Shown one piece after another: positions 24,916-39,100 of a DNA stretch of 64,000 bases (within the stretch, counting starts at the first letter, position 1; every line of letters starts with the position of its first letter). Origin of the DNA: Saccharina japonica (Eukaryota > Sar > Phaeophyceae > Laminariales > Laminariaceae); the NCBI GenBank assembly GCA_008828725.1, contig MEHQ01004583.1, positions 446,613-510,612 of the forward strand. The letters run 5' to 3'. A program made the position numbers and the translations under genes. The notes under the pieces are model-generated. The model was given only the letters and a program-made list of their open reading frames with translations, was not told the DNA's origin and searched no databases.

Positions 24916-25430
24916 CATGTGCAACACGCGCCGAAGGCGTGTTGTAGCTTCGCGCACCACGCAAATATAATTAATTGCGTACGTAGCCGCAGGCGAAAAA
25001 ATACGAGTTGCGGAGCCTTTTGCGCCGAACAGGAGATTTTTGTTTGGGGGGGGGGTATGTTTTCTTCTCCGCAGGCTCGAAACCTTTCAGGCTGTTTTCG
25101 CCGCAGCATTGCGTCGTTGTACAACCATTTTTACAACTGTAGCAGTCACTTTGGGGCAAACAACTTAGAAACAGTATGTACCCTATATGGGATACGCTTT
25201 TGTTCTCTAAAACATTTGAAACGATCCGGCAAAAATGCGTACGATTTGAAGTTTTTTTTCCGGCGTTTCTTAGCGTAAATGTCGCAAAAAAAAAATGCCT
25301 CCGGCGGCTCCTGCGTGGGAAGCGGCCTCCGGCAGTCCTCCGGGGACCCTCTGGGGGCCCTCCGGGAGCCCTCCCGGGGCCCCTGTGGGGTGCGCAACAC
25401 GCTTTCGGCTCGTGTTGCGATACACGCAAC
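24916..25430. mobile_element. about 515-bp element with hairpin-bearing inverted ends
   Basis: Each end carries a hairpin. Left: CAACACGC, 7-base loop, GCGTGTTG (24922-24944). Right: CAACACG, loop, CGTGTTG (25395-25417). The ends are also inverse copies of one another (GCGCACC at both inner/outer sides). The interior has a G10 run and a GC-rich CCTCCGG block at about 25290-25390. An open frame of 119 codons lies inside, without recognisable motifs. Non-autonomous DNA element or foldback; class unknown. Confidence 0.6.
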
Positions 25431-25706
25431 GAGCTCCGGTGGCCTCTAAGGAGCCCTGGTATACAACACTCGTAGACTCACAACTCGCGCACTACAGGCA
25501 GTGGTATTTTCGTCACCGCCATTATCATTACGGCAGCTAAGCTTTATTCACGCCGCCCGAGAAAAAGTAACCCAAGGAAAATCACTTACACCTTTATACA
25601 ACAGCGGTACGTAGTCGTACCTAAAAAAGTTGTAGCAAAATGAGGGTCGACAAAATACGTATAATACCAATGTACATATTATCTGGTGTACCATTAATAT
25701 TGTGCT

Positions 25707-26354
25707 GTGGCTGCTGAAGAGCAGAAGCACCTATACAGGCAAGAGGGAGCCTCCTCCCAAGAAGGTGGCGGTTGCGGTTGCTCTGCGTGCCTCTGTCGCC
25801 GCCCCGTCGCTCCCCGCCCCCCGCCCTATTGTTGTCAATGCCGATGTCAATACGGTGTCCCTGTAAGCACCACAACTACCACCACCACCACCACCATTAC
25901 CACTACCACCGCCACCAACACCAACACCAACACCAACACCAACACCAACACCAACACTAGCACTATTAACACCACGACCACAACCACCAAACCCACCACT
26001 ACCACCACCACCACGAGCGATCGGAAGAGGATCGCTATCAATACTGTTGCCGGTCCGGTCGACATCGCGGCAGGGCAGGTGGCCACGATGGTTGTGTCGG
26101 TCGTGACCCTCCTGTCGGTAGTACTCTTCGTCGCGCTCCTGTCGGTAGTGCCCCTGCTGCTCGTTTATGTCCTGCTTTTCTGCTGCCCCGGTCTGCGTTG
26201 GACTCGGATCTCCGTAGAGCCCGGGCATCAACGACTTTACCTGGAGATGCTGAAAGGACCCACGCAGCGCACAACATTGGGTCGTGAGGTATTTAGGGTG
26301 TTTGCAGAATTTCACGGGGATTGGCCGGACCTACTTGATGTTTGTGTGGCATAA
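25707..26354. other. low-complexity open stretch on both strands, coding doubtful
   Basis: Contains (ACC)n at about 25865-25915, a (CCAACA)n run at about 25916-25960, and ACC-rich sequence to 26015. The plus frame has one strongly hydrophobic segment (VVTLLSVVLFVALLSVVPLL) but no ATG before it and no clear splice sites. The minus frame is Gln/Glu/His-rich, also without an ATG. Simple repeats keep both frames open. I do not call a gene. Confidence 0.4.
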
Positions 26355-26382
26355 AATGCCCATGAATCAATAGGTAGGCTGG

Positions 26383-26612
26383 AGGGGGGGCGGGGTGTAC
26401 TTATTCCCATGCATGGCCGTAGTCCTATTAACATAGTCCCTCGCACCCCGACAATGCCGCGACGGAGCAACGTCGGGTTTTCACCGACCAGGAAGACAAG
26501 GATTTCACCGAGCGCGCAGCGCCGTGAATTGTTGGTCACATGAAGGGTGGACTGCATCCTACTGTAGTAAGAACAGCTTCCGAGGCGGAAGCTCTTGCAT
26601 AAAGATGACAGT
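26383..26612 (+). mobile_element. dispersed repeat family 1, truncated copy
   Basis: Preceded by a G-rich tract. Carries CATGGCCGTAGTCCTAT, then GGGTTTTCACCGACCAGG, then the CTGCATCCTACT and GAGGCGGAAG blocks, then stops. A shorter 5'-end-only piece follows at about 27079-27140, again right after a G-tract. Confidence 0.7.
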
Positions 26613-27694
26613 TCGAGGGGCGGAGGAGGGGGGGCAGGTCCGGCGCCGTCCTCGGCCAATAGCGGATGGCCAGTAAGGTGCGTCGACAGCAAAATACATC
26701 CGGCTGTTAGTAATTGTCGAGCGCGCGGTGGGGGGGGGCGGGGCGGGAGGGGGGCGTGGGTTGTCCCGAACAAACAAAATATGCGCTCCAAACTCACGCT
26801 GGCTGTTCTTCATATAATAGCGGTAAATGATACAGCAGTATCCAGTACTTCGTGGCGAAGATCACTTGGATCTCATTTGTTTAATGGATAGCCTACTGTA
26901 CGAGACTAAACATACTATTTGCCACTGGAATGCAAGGAAAACTGCTTCGGCCAAACAATCAATCCAACCCAGCCCAGCCCACAACCGCGAAGAAGAAAAG
27001 AAGAATACCGACAAACCGTTTCCCCCCGGAGCGGAGGGGGAAGGGGGGGTTAACTAAGGGGAGGCGGAGGTTCACTAGGGGGGGGCGGGGTGTACTCATT
27101 GCCATGCATGGTCGTAGTCGTATATATGACCATAGGCCCCCGCTTCCCGCTTCTCATATCGTCTCCGGAAAAACAACATCACACAAAGCCCAAGTCACTA
27201 AAATAGCTTATTTACTTCACCCACCCAATTAATTAATTCGCACAAGCTCAGCAGGCCATTAATTTATTTACTTACAGACATACAAGGAAGGCAGCCCCTT
27301 TTTTAAGGTATCCCGCGAAAAGAGAAAACAGTATACCACTCTGTGCGGGCATATAAGCACCGGTTTTATTGGATATTTGTGCATAAATGGGTGCCTTATA
27401 TTTAGGTACAGAGTGGAATAAGGGACCTCAAAGTTCTGCCCAGCATGTTTTTCCACTACATACTGACTCTAAGGGACCTGTGCCATCTCTTTTAAGGGAC
27501 ATTTGGTGTGTAAGAGGCCTACTGCAGGGTCCCATATAAGGGGCTACCTGCTGCATGATAACCCTCAATAAGGGATAGAGTTATGTGTACGCGTATCATG
27601 TGTACGAGGGTTTGTTATTGACGATTTGGATGTATGTACGTATAGCTCGCTTAGTTTCGTTTTTTTGTTGTTGTTGTTGTTGTTGTTGTCTCAC

Positions 27695-30600
27695 GTGCTG
27701 CAGCTGGGCCATGTTGATCAGCTCGTACGCCTCCGCCAACAGCCGCTCCAGACTGCCGCACCTCGCCTTCGCCCTCTGCCCCTCTCGCCACTGACGCCTG
27801 TGTAGCCACAGCGGGATCGTGCGATGTTTCATCACGACATCGGCGGACACAGGACGTACGAAGTATACACTTCATATATGTATACAGAGTATAGTATGGG
27901 GATACAGCACAATTCGACGAGATTGAAGTATGGAGATACAGCACAATTCGACGAGATTGAAGTATGGGGATACAGCACAATTCGACGAGAGTTGACGCGG
28001 GAAGAAAGTGCTGACATTTTCTCGCGATAAAAATGCAAGGCGAGTACCGTACGTACTGGGGAGGGAAGAGAACAGCCCACCTCGTGACCCCGGATCTTAG
28101 AGTTTTTGTTTTTTGTTTTTGTTTTGTTTCCATCCCATTTATTATCTTCGCACTTCTGTCTTTCTCCCTCCCTAGTCGTAACTCAGATCCGGGGTCACAA
28201 AGTAGGCTCCTCCCCCTCCTCCCCCACTACGGTTCTTGCCTACATTTTTATCGCGCAGAGGGTCCAGCCTTCCCAACGCTCGTCGACTTTCATCGAATTT
28301 TGCTAACTCACGCTCTCGCGCTTTCTGCTAGTCAAGATATTTTTTTGCGAGAAAAAGTACCCAAGAGCATGCACTCGGCGGGGCTCGAACTCGCTTTCTT
28401 GACGCTTACAGGCTTCGTGGTTACCTGCTAGCCCACCGGGGCGGCCGGCTTACGACTACGTGAAGAGGGAGAGAGAAAAAGAAGGGCGAAGATGATAAGT
28501 GGGATGGAGAGAACAGAAAAAAATATATATATATACTCGTATATATATATATATGGTATCGGACCCCTCTCGTCAGAAACACACGCAAGAGTTTTAAGAA
28601 ATCTATGCCCAAACATTTTAAAAACAAAACAAGAAATTAAAAAAAAAAAATCTAGCCCCAGACATTTAAAAAACAAAATAAGAAAGTCTAAAGAAAATCT
28701 AGACCAGATATTAAAAAAGAAAAAGAAAAAAAAGAAGGAAGTATGTGATGCCTACTGATGTGGGCGCTCGCCGTCTATAGAAGCACAGGGGGGATATCAT
28801 ACGGGGGTATAGGGTATCGGCCCTCGTGAGAAAACAGGTTAAAAATGGTCCCCCGTTTTTTGGGGACAAACTACTTGGAATTAGTGTGGGATATTTTTTT
28901 TCAGTTCTGAATGGGTCAAGATGTTGCAAAAAAAACAAAAAAAAAAAAGTATGTCGTCTATTGTAGGCGCTCGCCGTCTATACTATTAGGGGTACAACGG
29001 GGGTACAAACAGTGTAGACTTCGAAGTATGGGGATACAGCAGTATGCAGTATCGACTCTCAAGAAAGCGGACAGAGTTTTTTTACTATTAATAGGTAAGA
29101 AATTTAGCGTACGAAGTTTTTTTTTTGGTAAAAAAAGAAGAAAGGCGCTTGTATGTGCGCGTAGGCATACGCTATACACATCGTCGGATGGCATTCGTAA
29201 TCATAATATGACATGATACGGTATAATATGATATGTATGACGCACTTGGCCTCCTCCCGCAGCTGCGATTCCGCCGCCTCCTTCGACGAGCGCAATCCCT
29301 CCAGCTCTGCCTGCAACTCCCTGTTGCTGCAGTCCCCCGTGTGGTGTGTTGTACGGTACCGACCGGACGCGGACCACCACGGCAAAAACAAAAACCGACA
29401 CGCGAGCGAACGAGCGGAAATGGGGAAACCCCAAACAAAACGGAAGTATATTTTTCGGCCTATGCATACCACTATGAGCGTAACCATAAGGACCGCTTGG
29501 TGTTCATACGAATGTCTACGTCAACGTTCCGCACACGTGTGTCCGTCTAAAGTCGTACTTGTTTTCCAAAAACAGAAAAGAAAAACTTCGGCTGTGTGTG
29601 TGTGTTCTTCACATTAAACCTTCCTTTCTACCCGTCGACATCCAGCACACCCAGTGTCCGTGCCGATTCTTCATCCTAAAAAGGTACCAGTTCTGTGGTC
29701 GCAAAACTACGACACAGAGATACTACGCTCAGTGCAGTAAGCTGTAGTTGAGATCGAATATTTCGTCGAAAAGCTCATGCTGTGTGTGATAAAGATAGGG
29801 ATGGGCACTGGCACAGTATGTACTGGCAGTAGTAATATACTGGTAGTAGTATTCTACTGATTGACTCCGCCAGTGTATGTGCCAGTGGGTGTTATCTCAC
29901 ATACGTTCAAGAAACACGCCATAGTATAGTACGGAAACCCACCAAAAGCGTTTCGGGAGGAGATACGTAGGAGAGAGGACAAGACAGCGTACTGCTGCAA
30001 TCCAGTATACTGATTGGTTTTGACGACAGTATAATCGCTACTGATTTACTGAGTTAGCCGGTGCCCAGCCCTAGCGAAAGAGCATTCACCACGTACTACT
30101 TCGAAATCAGTACGTGCGACAACAATAGAAGACACAAAATTATAAAAAAATAATATATACCAGGATATGTTATACCAGGTAGTAGCATGTTTTGAGCGTG
30201 AGGCACCCAATGAATGTTTCTCCGTTTGGGTGGACATTTTAGAAACGCCTCCTCCGCGAGGAGGAGTTCAGTTTTTATACTACAAAATGTACCCCTCACT
30301 ATTTCCAAGTAGTTTGTCTCTGACACCGTGGATGCAGGTTGCTCTAAAAATCGAGGATATATATATACCATAACAGAACCCTCTCATTATACACTCGTAC
30401 GAACGAATGCTGCAACATTTTTGGGGAAATTGGGTTTGCTGGAATTGACCAAAATGATGTGTGAAGCTATTGTTCCGTGTTGAAAATTCCTGGAAAATTC
30501 CCCCCAAGTAGTTTTGGTTTTGTTCCACACAAAATGTGGGGCTGCAGCTGCAACTCGGGCTGGGCGCGCGCGCGCTACGATAGAGGTACACCAAGGTATA

Positions 30601-33062
30601 CCTTTTTTGGGGCTATTTTGTTTTCTGAATGACCTATAATAGTAGTAGGTATACCTTTTTTTGGCTATGTTTTTTTTTCTGAATGACCTATATAATAGTA
30701 GTAGGTATACCTTTTTTTGGCTATTTTTTTTTCTGAATGACCTATATAATAGTAGTAGGTATACCTTTTTTTGGCTATTTTGTTTCCTGAATAACCTATA
30801 ATAGTAGTAAAGCCTCCTTAACCCAGAAACGTCGGAATTTTCATTTTTTGTCGAATTATTTTTCAGTTTTTATGATTTTGAGGCCGTGGGACTGATCGTC
30901 CCTCGGGTAGGACGTTTATTAATAGGTTCCTCTAAAATCAGTGTTTAGACTACTGCAGGTATGGAGGCTCTCAATAAGTGACGAGCCTCAGAAGGCAAAA
31001 AATATATATGGTGCACCTCGAGACCGTACATAGGCGTGCGTCGTTAGCGCAGGCCCTCCTCTCCTGGCCATGACGCAGAGAAATATATTATGGCAACGTT
31101 TAAGCGATTGCGGATACTCCCCTGCCCCCCCCTGCCCCTCCCCTCCCCCCTTTTCCCCCTCCCCACGGGTGTGAGAAAACCCGACCTCCCCGTCCCAGAT
31201 TTGTAGGGATGCGAGGGTATATGGTTATACGGACTACTGTCATAAGTGATAGTCAGTCCAGCCCTCCCCCCCCCCGCCCGTTCCGTCTTCTGACCCCGTT
31301 ATCCTCCATGCGGCTACCCCCGCATCCCCTCCCCTCCCCTCCCCTCCCCTCCCTTCCCCTCCCCTCCCCTGACCCCGGTTAACTCACGCCTTCTCGAGAT
31401 GTATCCTGGCGGAAACCTCTGCGGACAGCTTCTTCTCCGACAGGTACGTGAGCTTTCGCAGGCGAATCAGCTCCACCTGCGTCTCGTGTGTAGGCCAAAC
31501 GGAACGAATACGTGCAGAGGTTGGCATGTGCATGGAGTATATGTACGTATAGTACCCGGTATACCACACGGAGTGGTAGTGCCTGCTGCTGCTGCACGGT
31601 GGTGGTATTCGTGCGTTTCTTGTTTTGGGTTTCAATTCAAGCAGGCCTTTTTTTTTTAACATGGGAACGGGTAAAAACGGACGTGGACTGCTTATTATAT
31701 AGCGCTGGCCGCAGGTAGAAGCAAAAGAGGCGGTCCGTCCGGCCCATGCACCCACGCCCTCCCGGTACCGACAAGGAAGGACTGTCCTACGACAACACCC
31801 CTCCCTCCCCGCTCACCATCAGCCATGCTCCGCTTCTCCAACCAAGCCACACGCGCAGTCACAGACAACCCCTTCCCACTCTCAGTACGTATACAATTTG
31901 AACCTCGAGAAGTTATTATTAAATACAAATATTACGGGGGGGCATAGTAAATAGAACCAAATATTGTTAGTAAAAAATAGGTAAATGTATAGGTTTTAGT
32001 GTGTACCGTAGGTTCTATTTACTACATTAGCCCACCCCGTAATAGTACTACATGTCGTACCTATCCCGAAATGTGAGCCAACTTGTTCATTATCTCGTGT
32101 TAACCCTTATCGGACTGGAGTCCCGTTTTGGGGACAAATTACTTATAATTAGAGTGGATTGTCCCCAAAACGGGTCTGCAGTCCTAAAAGGGTTACGTTC
32201 AACTACTGTATTACTGGTGACCATAGTAAACACTAGTAAATAGGATCTATGGTACCCAAAAAAACCTGGTACATATTTCAGTATTTTTACCAAGCATATT
32301 TGGTCCTGATGACTATGTTTTCCCGCGTATTATCAGGTTTCTCCCCGAAACGAAACGTAGAATAAGTTCTCAACACCCCCAGTCTAATTTCAAGTGTGTT
32401 TTCCCCCGAAACGAAAAGCTGGTCAAGTTCTCAAGGGGGGGGGTAAGCCTTACAATCCCCCACCCCCCCCCCCCCCCCCCCAACTACGGGACTACGGCCC
32501 TGCACAACATCAGTACCCTCCCCTCCCCCTGCCTCAAGTTATCAATACCCCACTATAGTTCCAAGAGTATACGTTGGTACCCAAACGTGGGTCAAGCTCC
32601 CAATATCCCATTCTTATTCAAATCAAATTCAAGTTAATTTTTTTCCCCCCCGAAATGTGGATCATTTAAATACTGCAACGTGTAACCCCAAACTGTATCC
32701 CAAGGAATTAATGTCTCCCATCCCCTCCCCCCCCTCACCTCAAGTTCGCTGGTGGACTCCAAGGCCTCCACACCATCAGTGTCGTCCCCATCCCTTTCCC
32801 CCCCAGCCCCTAGCCCGGGGGTGACGGTTTCCCAAACTGCTCCTTCCCCCGCCACACCATTGGGATGAGGCTGGCGACGATTAAGGGGATCGATCACAAG
32901 CGGGTTTACTCCACCGCCGCCGCCGAACATAACGGCACCGGCTGGAAGACTTGAGCGTCGATGCTTTGTGGCCGCCCCCTCTTGGGAACGCCCACCCCCG
33001 CCTGCGGCACCAGTGTCAAATGCTGCAGTGCCCCCGCTGTTCTTGTGTCTACCAGCTGCGGC

Positions 33063-33119
<57 letters not shown>

Positions 33120-36100
33120 CACGTTAGCAGCACCAGCACCAGCCGCGATAGTCCCTCGCGCGGCCGCCACCGCCGCGCCCACCTTCCCCTTCAACCTCGC
33201 AGAGGACGCAAACCCAAGCCCCCCCCGCGCTGCTGCCATTGACAGAGCTCCCCCCCCCTCCCCCCTCCCATCAACACCATTAATATTGTATGCGCGTCCT
33301 CCGCCGCCCCCCCCCCAGCGAGGTCCGGGGGGGGAGGGGAAAACTGCACCGTCTTCTCGCGCCACCTTAGCGGTAGCAGCCAGACCTCGGGGTTCACGTA
33401 CATGGAGTTCAGGCCCCCGAAGACGAGCGCGCAGGGGGGGGCGTTGTTGCTGTGTCCCCACTGGAAGGTGGCCGCTTCTGACGGCTGCGCCGCCGCCGCC
33501 GCCGCCGCCGCCGCCGGTGACCTTATTGTGGTCGGGATTGGGGTGGCAGCGGCAGCAGCAGCAGCAGCAGCAGCCCGCGATCTTGACGATAACGCTTCTG
33601 CTGCCGCGCTGTTTTTGTTCCTCCCCGGTGTCTCCCGGTGCTGGGAGATGTTGTTGTGGCTGTTGTTGTTGGTGGTGGTGGTGGTGGTGGTGGTAAGGTC
33701 TGGGTGGCTAGGGCCTCGCCTTAGTGCCTCACGGTGGCGGAAAATGGTGGTGTTGGTGTCGCTGTTGCTGAGGTCGGGGCGGTGGGGCTCGGGCGCCGCT
33801 GTTGGCTTCGGTGGTGGCGGTGTCAGCAGCGGCGCTAGCTCTGCCTGGGTTAGGGTGCCATCCGGGTGAAAGGAAGGAGGGGTCCATCCCGCCACGAGGG
33901 CCATGGAGTGGCAGTGCCGGCCGATCGGAAAGGCGTGCCCTGTTTCCACAGCTTGCCACCGAGACGCCTGCGTTTTTGGTTTTTTATTCGCATTAGATCT
34001 CAAAAGGTGTTGTTGTTGTTGCGTTTGCGTTAATTTGCGTTGTCATTGCGTTTGCACTGCGTTTGTAGTTGTCGTTTGTCGTTGCATTTGTCGTTGCCTT
34101 TGTTATTGCGTTCGCAGTGTTATTTGCATTGCGTTGTCGTTGCGTTTTTCATCGCCATTTGCATCGTATTGTGTTTGTATTCTCCAAGCCACAGATGAGC
34201 ACACACACACCACCCCCCACCCCCCGCGAGGAGGAAAAGCGTTACATCTTCGTTCATATCAATAAACACAGAAGCACACACGAAAAACAAAACACGTCAT
34301 GTACCACCTTCGTGCCAACATCGTTATTTTATGTTGTCTTCCCCATTCCATGCCTTATCTTCACCCCCTCTTGCTCCTCCTCCTCCACCCTACGATAATC
34401 GTAACTCAAACCCGGGGTCACTTAAGTAAGTTATTCTCCTCCCCTCCCCACTTTTTTTTTAATCGCGAGAGAAAACTTCAGCCCTTTCTCCCCTCGTCGA
34501 CTCGCATCGAATTGCGCCTACTCCCTCTAGGCGGCGCTCTCAGCAAAAATAATGTCTTCTGTTTTTTTCTTCGTTTGAGAAGTTTCCCGCTCTCAAAACC
34601 CACGGTGGGGTTCGAACTCCAGGACCACCGCCATTGCGGGAGATCGTACATAGTAAACAGAACCTACGGAACACACAGAAAGCTGTATGTTTTGCTATTT
34701 TTGGTAGCAATATTTGGTCCTGTTTACTGTCGCCCCCCCGTCACAGCAGAGGCGTTCGAGGGTAATTAATCACTCCTGCGGAGAAGCCATATGTATAGTA
34801 ATCAGAGACCACGGTGGGCCCAAAAAAACCACACACATCCCCCTATACTTCGAGTTTATGTTTAAGAAATTATATTTGGTGCTGGATACTGCGGTATGTT
34901 ATCCCCGAAATGCGACAACCGGCGGGGCGACCTGCTGAACATGTTTTATAACTACGACAAGGGACCATCATCATGCTGTTGGTAAAAACAGGTGATATAA
35001 CGAGAGACGAGGCACGCACGACAAGACACGTCGAGCCATTCAAGACCACAAATCAAAGACACGAGAAGACGAGAGAAGATTGTCAGATCAGGTAGTCGTG
35101 TTGTTCGGTGAACCACGGAGCCGCAAAGGGAACGCAGCAAAACTTATCTTGTTAAAAGCCGACGACAAAGACAGATAATATATATATAATATATGTATAT
35201 ATGTATATATGTATGTTTTTTGTGTGCACTGTAGGTTATATTTATTATGGTCCCCTGTAACGCAACCACCCAAGGGGAAAACAACAACAAAAACAAAAAA
35301 CAAAAACAGAAACAGGGACGCGCACACCCCCCCCCCAGATCAGTCCTCGCCTGCGGGTCGAAGAGGAACGCGGAGTGCGAATCAGTGGGCCGAACTTCCG
35401 GGCCACTGGTCTCCCTCCCCTCCCCCCCGAACACCAAAACGCCACCTCCTCCTGGAGTAGTTGCAAAGCCCTGCTCGGTGTTGGAAAACTCGCACGCCGA
35501 GTGGCCGTGCCGAGGCGTCGGAATGGCGCCTACCGGAGGCTGTACCGATGCCCAGGAGAGACAGCCGCCGTCCGTCTCAAGGATCTGTTGCGAAATTGTG
35601 CGCCGCCACAAAGACGTGCACACGTGTGCATGCAAGCGTACAGGAGCGGAAAGGCGGGGGGGGGGGGGGGAGCGGTTACTCGTGTTCCATGCAGTTGGCC
35701 GTAAGTGTGCGGGGGAGGGGGAGGGGGGGGTCGAAACAGGAATGGGACAGGGGGAGTCAGCAGCAAAACAATGTCCCGTGCGCATGCATGCCTTCGTGAT
35801 CGATCAGGTGATCGACCCCCCCCTCCCCACACGCACACATACACATACACACCCCACCCCCACTCGAAGGACTAACTAAGCACGGACCCCTGCTGCGATG
35901 ATACGAAGTCGTATAGATAGGGGTGGAGCTTTTTCGCCAATAGTTGTTTTTGGAAGACGGAGCTCCTTAACCCGCATCCTTTTTTTTTCACAACCAAGTG
36001 TGATTTTCCGGACGTCTATGAATATTGTTCATCGGCATGTCGGGCTGCAAGCTCATTTTTTTTTCGTAAAATCGGTTTTTTGGGTGAGACATAGTGACCA

Positions 36101-39100
36101 CCCTCTATTAACCCGCGACATGTGCCGCGTACGGGCGGTAGAAGAGGTGGTATCCTTTTTTTTGTGAGTCTAACTTCCCGCTTGAAGGGTGCTACGTACA
36201 GGTACATGTCTCCCCCAATAACAACAACAAAACCGGAGAGAAAAAATGCACGCTTACGCTCGGCCTATCGTATTATACATATACCAGGTAGGTATTATTT
36301 GTTCGAATTGCAGGGTAAAACAAAAACGGTAACAAAAATGGTATCAGCGACAAGCCACATGCCTTATAAGGCGTATGCCTTATTGGGTAGCCTAGTAATA
36401 GGCAGAAACAGTCACCAACAGTCGCTAGCAGTCACTAGTAGTCAGTAATAGTCTGTAATAGTCAGTAACAGTCACTAATAGGCTCTCATAGCCACTAATA
36501 GTCGGCAATAGTCGGTAACAGTCACTAACAGTCACTAACAGTCACTAGCAGTCACTAACAGCCACTAACAGCCACTAACAGTCACTGACAGCCACCAACA
36601 GTCACTGATAGTCACTAACAATCAGTCAGAAATGTTTTGGTAAAAACAGTACTAGCAAGCGTCGTCATTCTCTTCCCCCCCCCAGGCAATGAACGCCTGC
36701 ACGGTCGATGAGAACCCGGTATGCTCCGTCCGCGCATTTTAGGGGTACGAGGGTCTATGGCCATACGACTACGGCCGGCCATGCATGGCATTTATAGTTC
36801 ACCCCCGTTAGGCGCTGTCATCCATATGATATGATATGCAAGAAAGTCCGCCTCATAAAGCGGCTCGTAGCAGAGGGTGTGCATACAGTAGTAGCTCTCA
36901 CCCGCCATGCGACTCGCCGAACAACAACACCATCTCACGTTTCGCTTCGCGCTTGGTGCAAGCAACCAATGTTTGCCTGGTCGATGAAAAACCCGACGTG
37001 TTCGCTCCGTTCCCAGCATTGTAGGGATGCGAGGATCTATGGCCATACGACTACGCCCACGCACGACACGAGTACACCCCCCCCCTTCACACCTATGGTC
37101 ATACGACTACGCCCACGCACGACATGAGTACACCCCCCCCCCCCCCCCCTCGAACCTATGGTCAATATATATGAACTACGGCCACGCATTGCCAATGAGT
37201 ACCCCCCCCCCCCATTTATAGGTTGGGTTGGCGTCGGTTTGCAACGACGCTTGCTAAAACAACGCCACTCGCTACGTGAGCTAGACAACCAGGGTGCGTT
37301 TTTTTTTTTTTTTTTGGCGGTCACCAAAGCTGGCGGTCGAGTAGATCATTTGTGCGGGGTGGAAACCTTTGTTCGCACAAGGGGAATGTCGCTATCACAG
37401 TAGTGTTAAAATGTAAGGCATCCGCGAGCAGTTACATAGTAAAACCCATTGCTGTCTCCGGAATTGGCCAACCAGAAATTAAATAACTCATTGAAGCTGT
37501 CGTCCATATGCAAGTCGCCTCAAGAGGCGCGTATCTTAGCAGGATGCAGCTCACCCTCCATGCGACTCGCCACAATACCTTCAGTGGCGGTTTTCGCGTT
37601 GGTTGCTAGCAATGTTCTGCCTGGTTGGTGAAAAACCCAACGCGCCCGTCCGGCATCTATAGGGCATGCGAGGCTCTATTCTTAAGCTCATTATGAACTA
37701 CGCCGTGCACAACAATGAATACACCCCCCCCCCCCCCCGACCCCCACCCCCGGCCCCCACCCCCACCCCCCCGCCCCCAAAAACGCACCTGAACATCCCC
37801 GAGGAATGTCCCCCCTCGCCGACGGCCTCCGAGAAGCACTAGCCGCTTGCCCCCGCCACCGCGGTCAAGCTGCTGCCCTGCCTCGGGGCGGGCGCGGTGC
37901 CCGCAGGCTGGTGGCGCTCCCACGTCCCCTCCCGACGCCCCAGCTTGCGATGGTCGACGGAGTATAGAGGCGCGTTGCTTGAGGCCTTCGGCGCTGCCAG
38001 GGCCTGCCGAATAGGAGGACTCGGGTCTGGCCTCGCGATGCAGGGCGACGAAGCGGCTGTGGCCTTGCGCCCCAGCGGAGCGATGCCGGAGGACACCTCG
38101 TATGGGATGAGTGTGTGACGGGGAGTGGAGGGGGTGGGCGGGGTGGAGGAGGGGGAGGGGGGAGGGGGGCAGGGGGGGCGGCTACTCATATTTCAGTGCC
38201 CATGGTCGTAGTTCGTTATGCATAGCAATCGGGTGCGTATGATGGTCGGCGGGGGGGGGGGTGGGGGGGGTACTCGATTATTCCATGCATGGCGCGTAGC
38301 GTAAATGATCATTGTGTGGGGGGGGGGGGGGGGGTGTACTCGATATTCGTGCATGGCTGTAGTCGTATGACCATAGACCCTAGACCCTTCGCATCCCTAC
38401 AGTGGTGACGGGATGGAGGGGGTGAGATGGGGTGGTGGAAGGAAGATGTTGGCAGTGTAGCAACTGCGAAGCCACCGGCCTGCCCTTAGTCACGTGCCTT
38501 AGTAGTTCAGTGGGGTAGCGCTATATATTTATATAACCAAACGAAGTGTATGTCATGGTTGATTCGAAAACATATGTATAAGTTGTTGGTTTTATTCGCA
38601 GCACGACTCACTGGCTTTTTTCTTAGTCGCGTGGCTCCGTTCTTCAGGGGATAGTGTTGTAAGAAGTGTACAACCAACATAAAAGGTGTATGGTGGAAAG
38701 GGTGTACGGTAAAGTGATGGATGGAAGGTATATGGTAAACTTGTGAAAGGAAAGGGGTATGGTAGATCGATGGAAGGAGTGTATGGTAAGCTTGTGGAAG
38801 AGACGGGCACGGTAGAGTGGTGCAAGGAGTGTATGGTAAACTTGTACAAGGGACGGTGTATGGTGAGAGCGGTAGATGGAAAGTGCATGGTAAAGTGCTG
38901 GATGAAAGGCTGTGTGGTGAAAGTTGATGGATGGAAGGTGTACGGTAAACTTGCGGAAGGGTGCACGGTATCATAGAGCGCTGGAAGGCGGTTTACGGTA
39001 AAATGGTGTATGAGCGTATGGTAAAAGAGTGGTGGAAGAGAGGGGTGCACGGTAAAGTGGTGGATGGAAAATGCACGGTAGAGTCGTGGAAGGGATACAT

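Noticed and set aside
24919..25278. 119-codon frame inside the hairpin-ended element as a transposase
   Set aside because: Too short and without a DDE/HUH-like motif; treated as non-coding interior of a non-autonomous element.
25707..26354. Possible membrane protein with Thr-rich head
   Set aside because: No ATG before the hydrophobic segment, no splice signals, and the head is pure (ACC)n/(CCAACA)n microsatellite.
32961..33869. Plus-strand Ala/Ser-rich frames over the Kelch gene
   Set aside because: Created by the (GCA)n run and GC-rich exons; the minus frames carry the Kelch motifs.
36405..36630. CRISPR-like regular repeats
   Set aside because: The 10-bp units are contiguous without spacers and lie in a eukaryotic intron; this is a simple tandem array.
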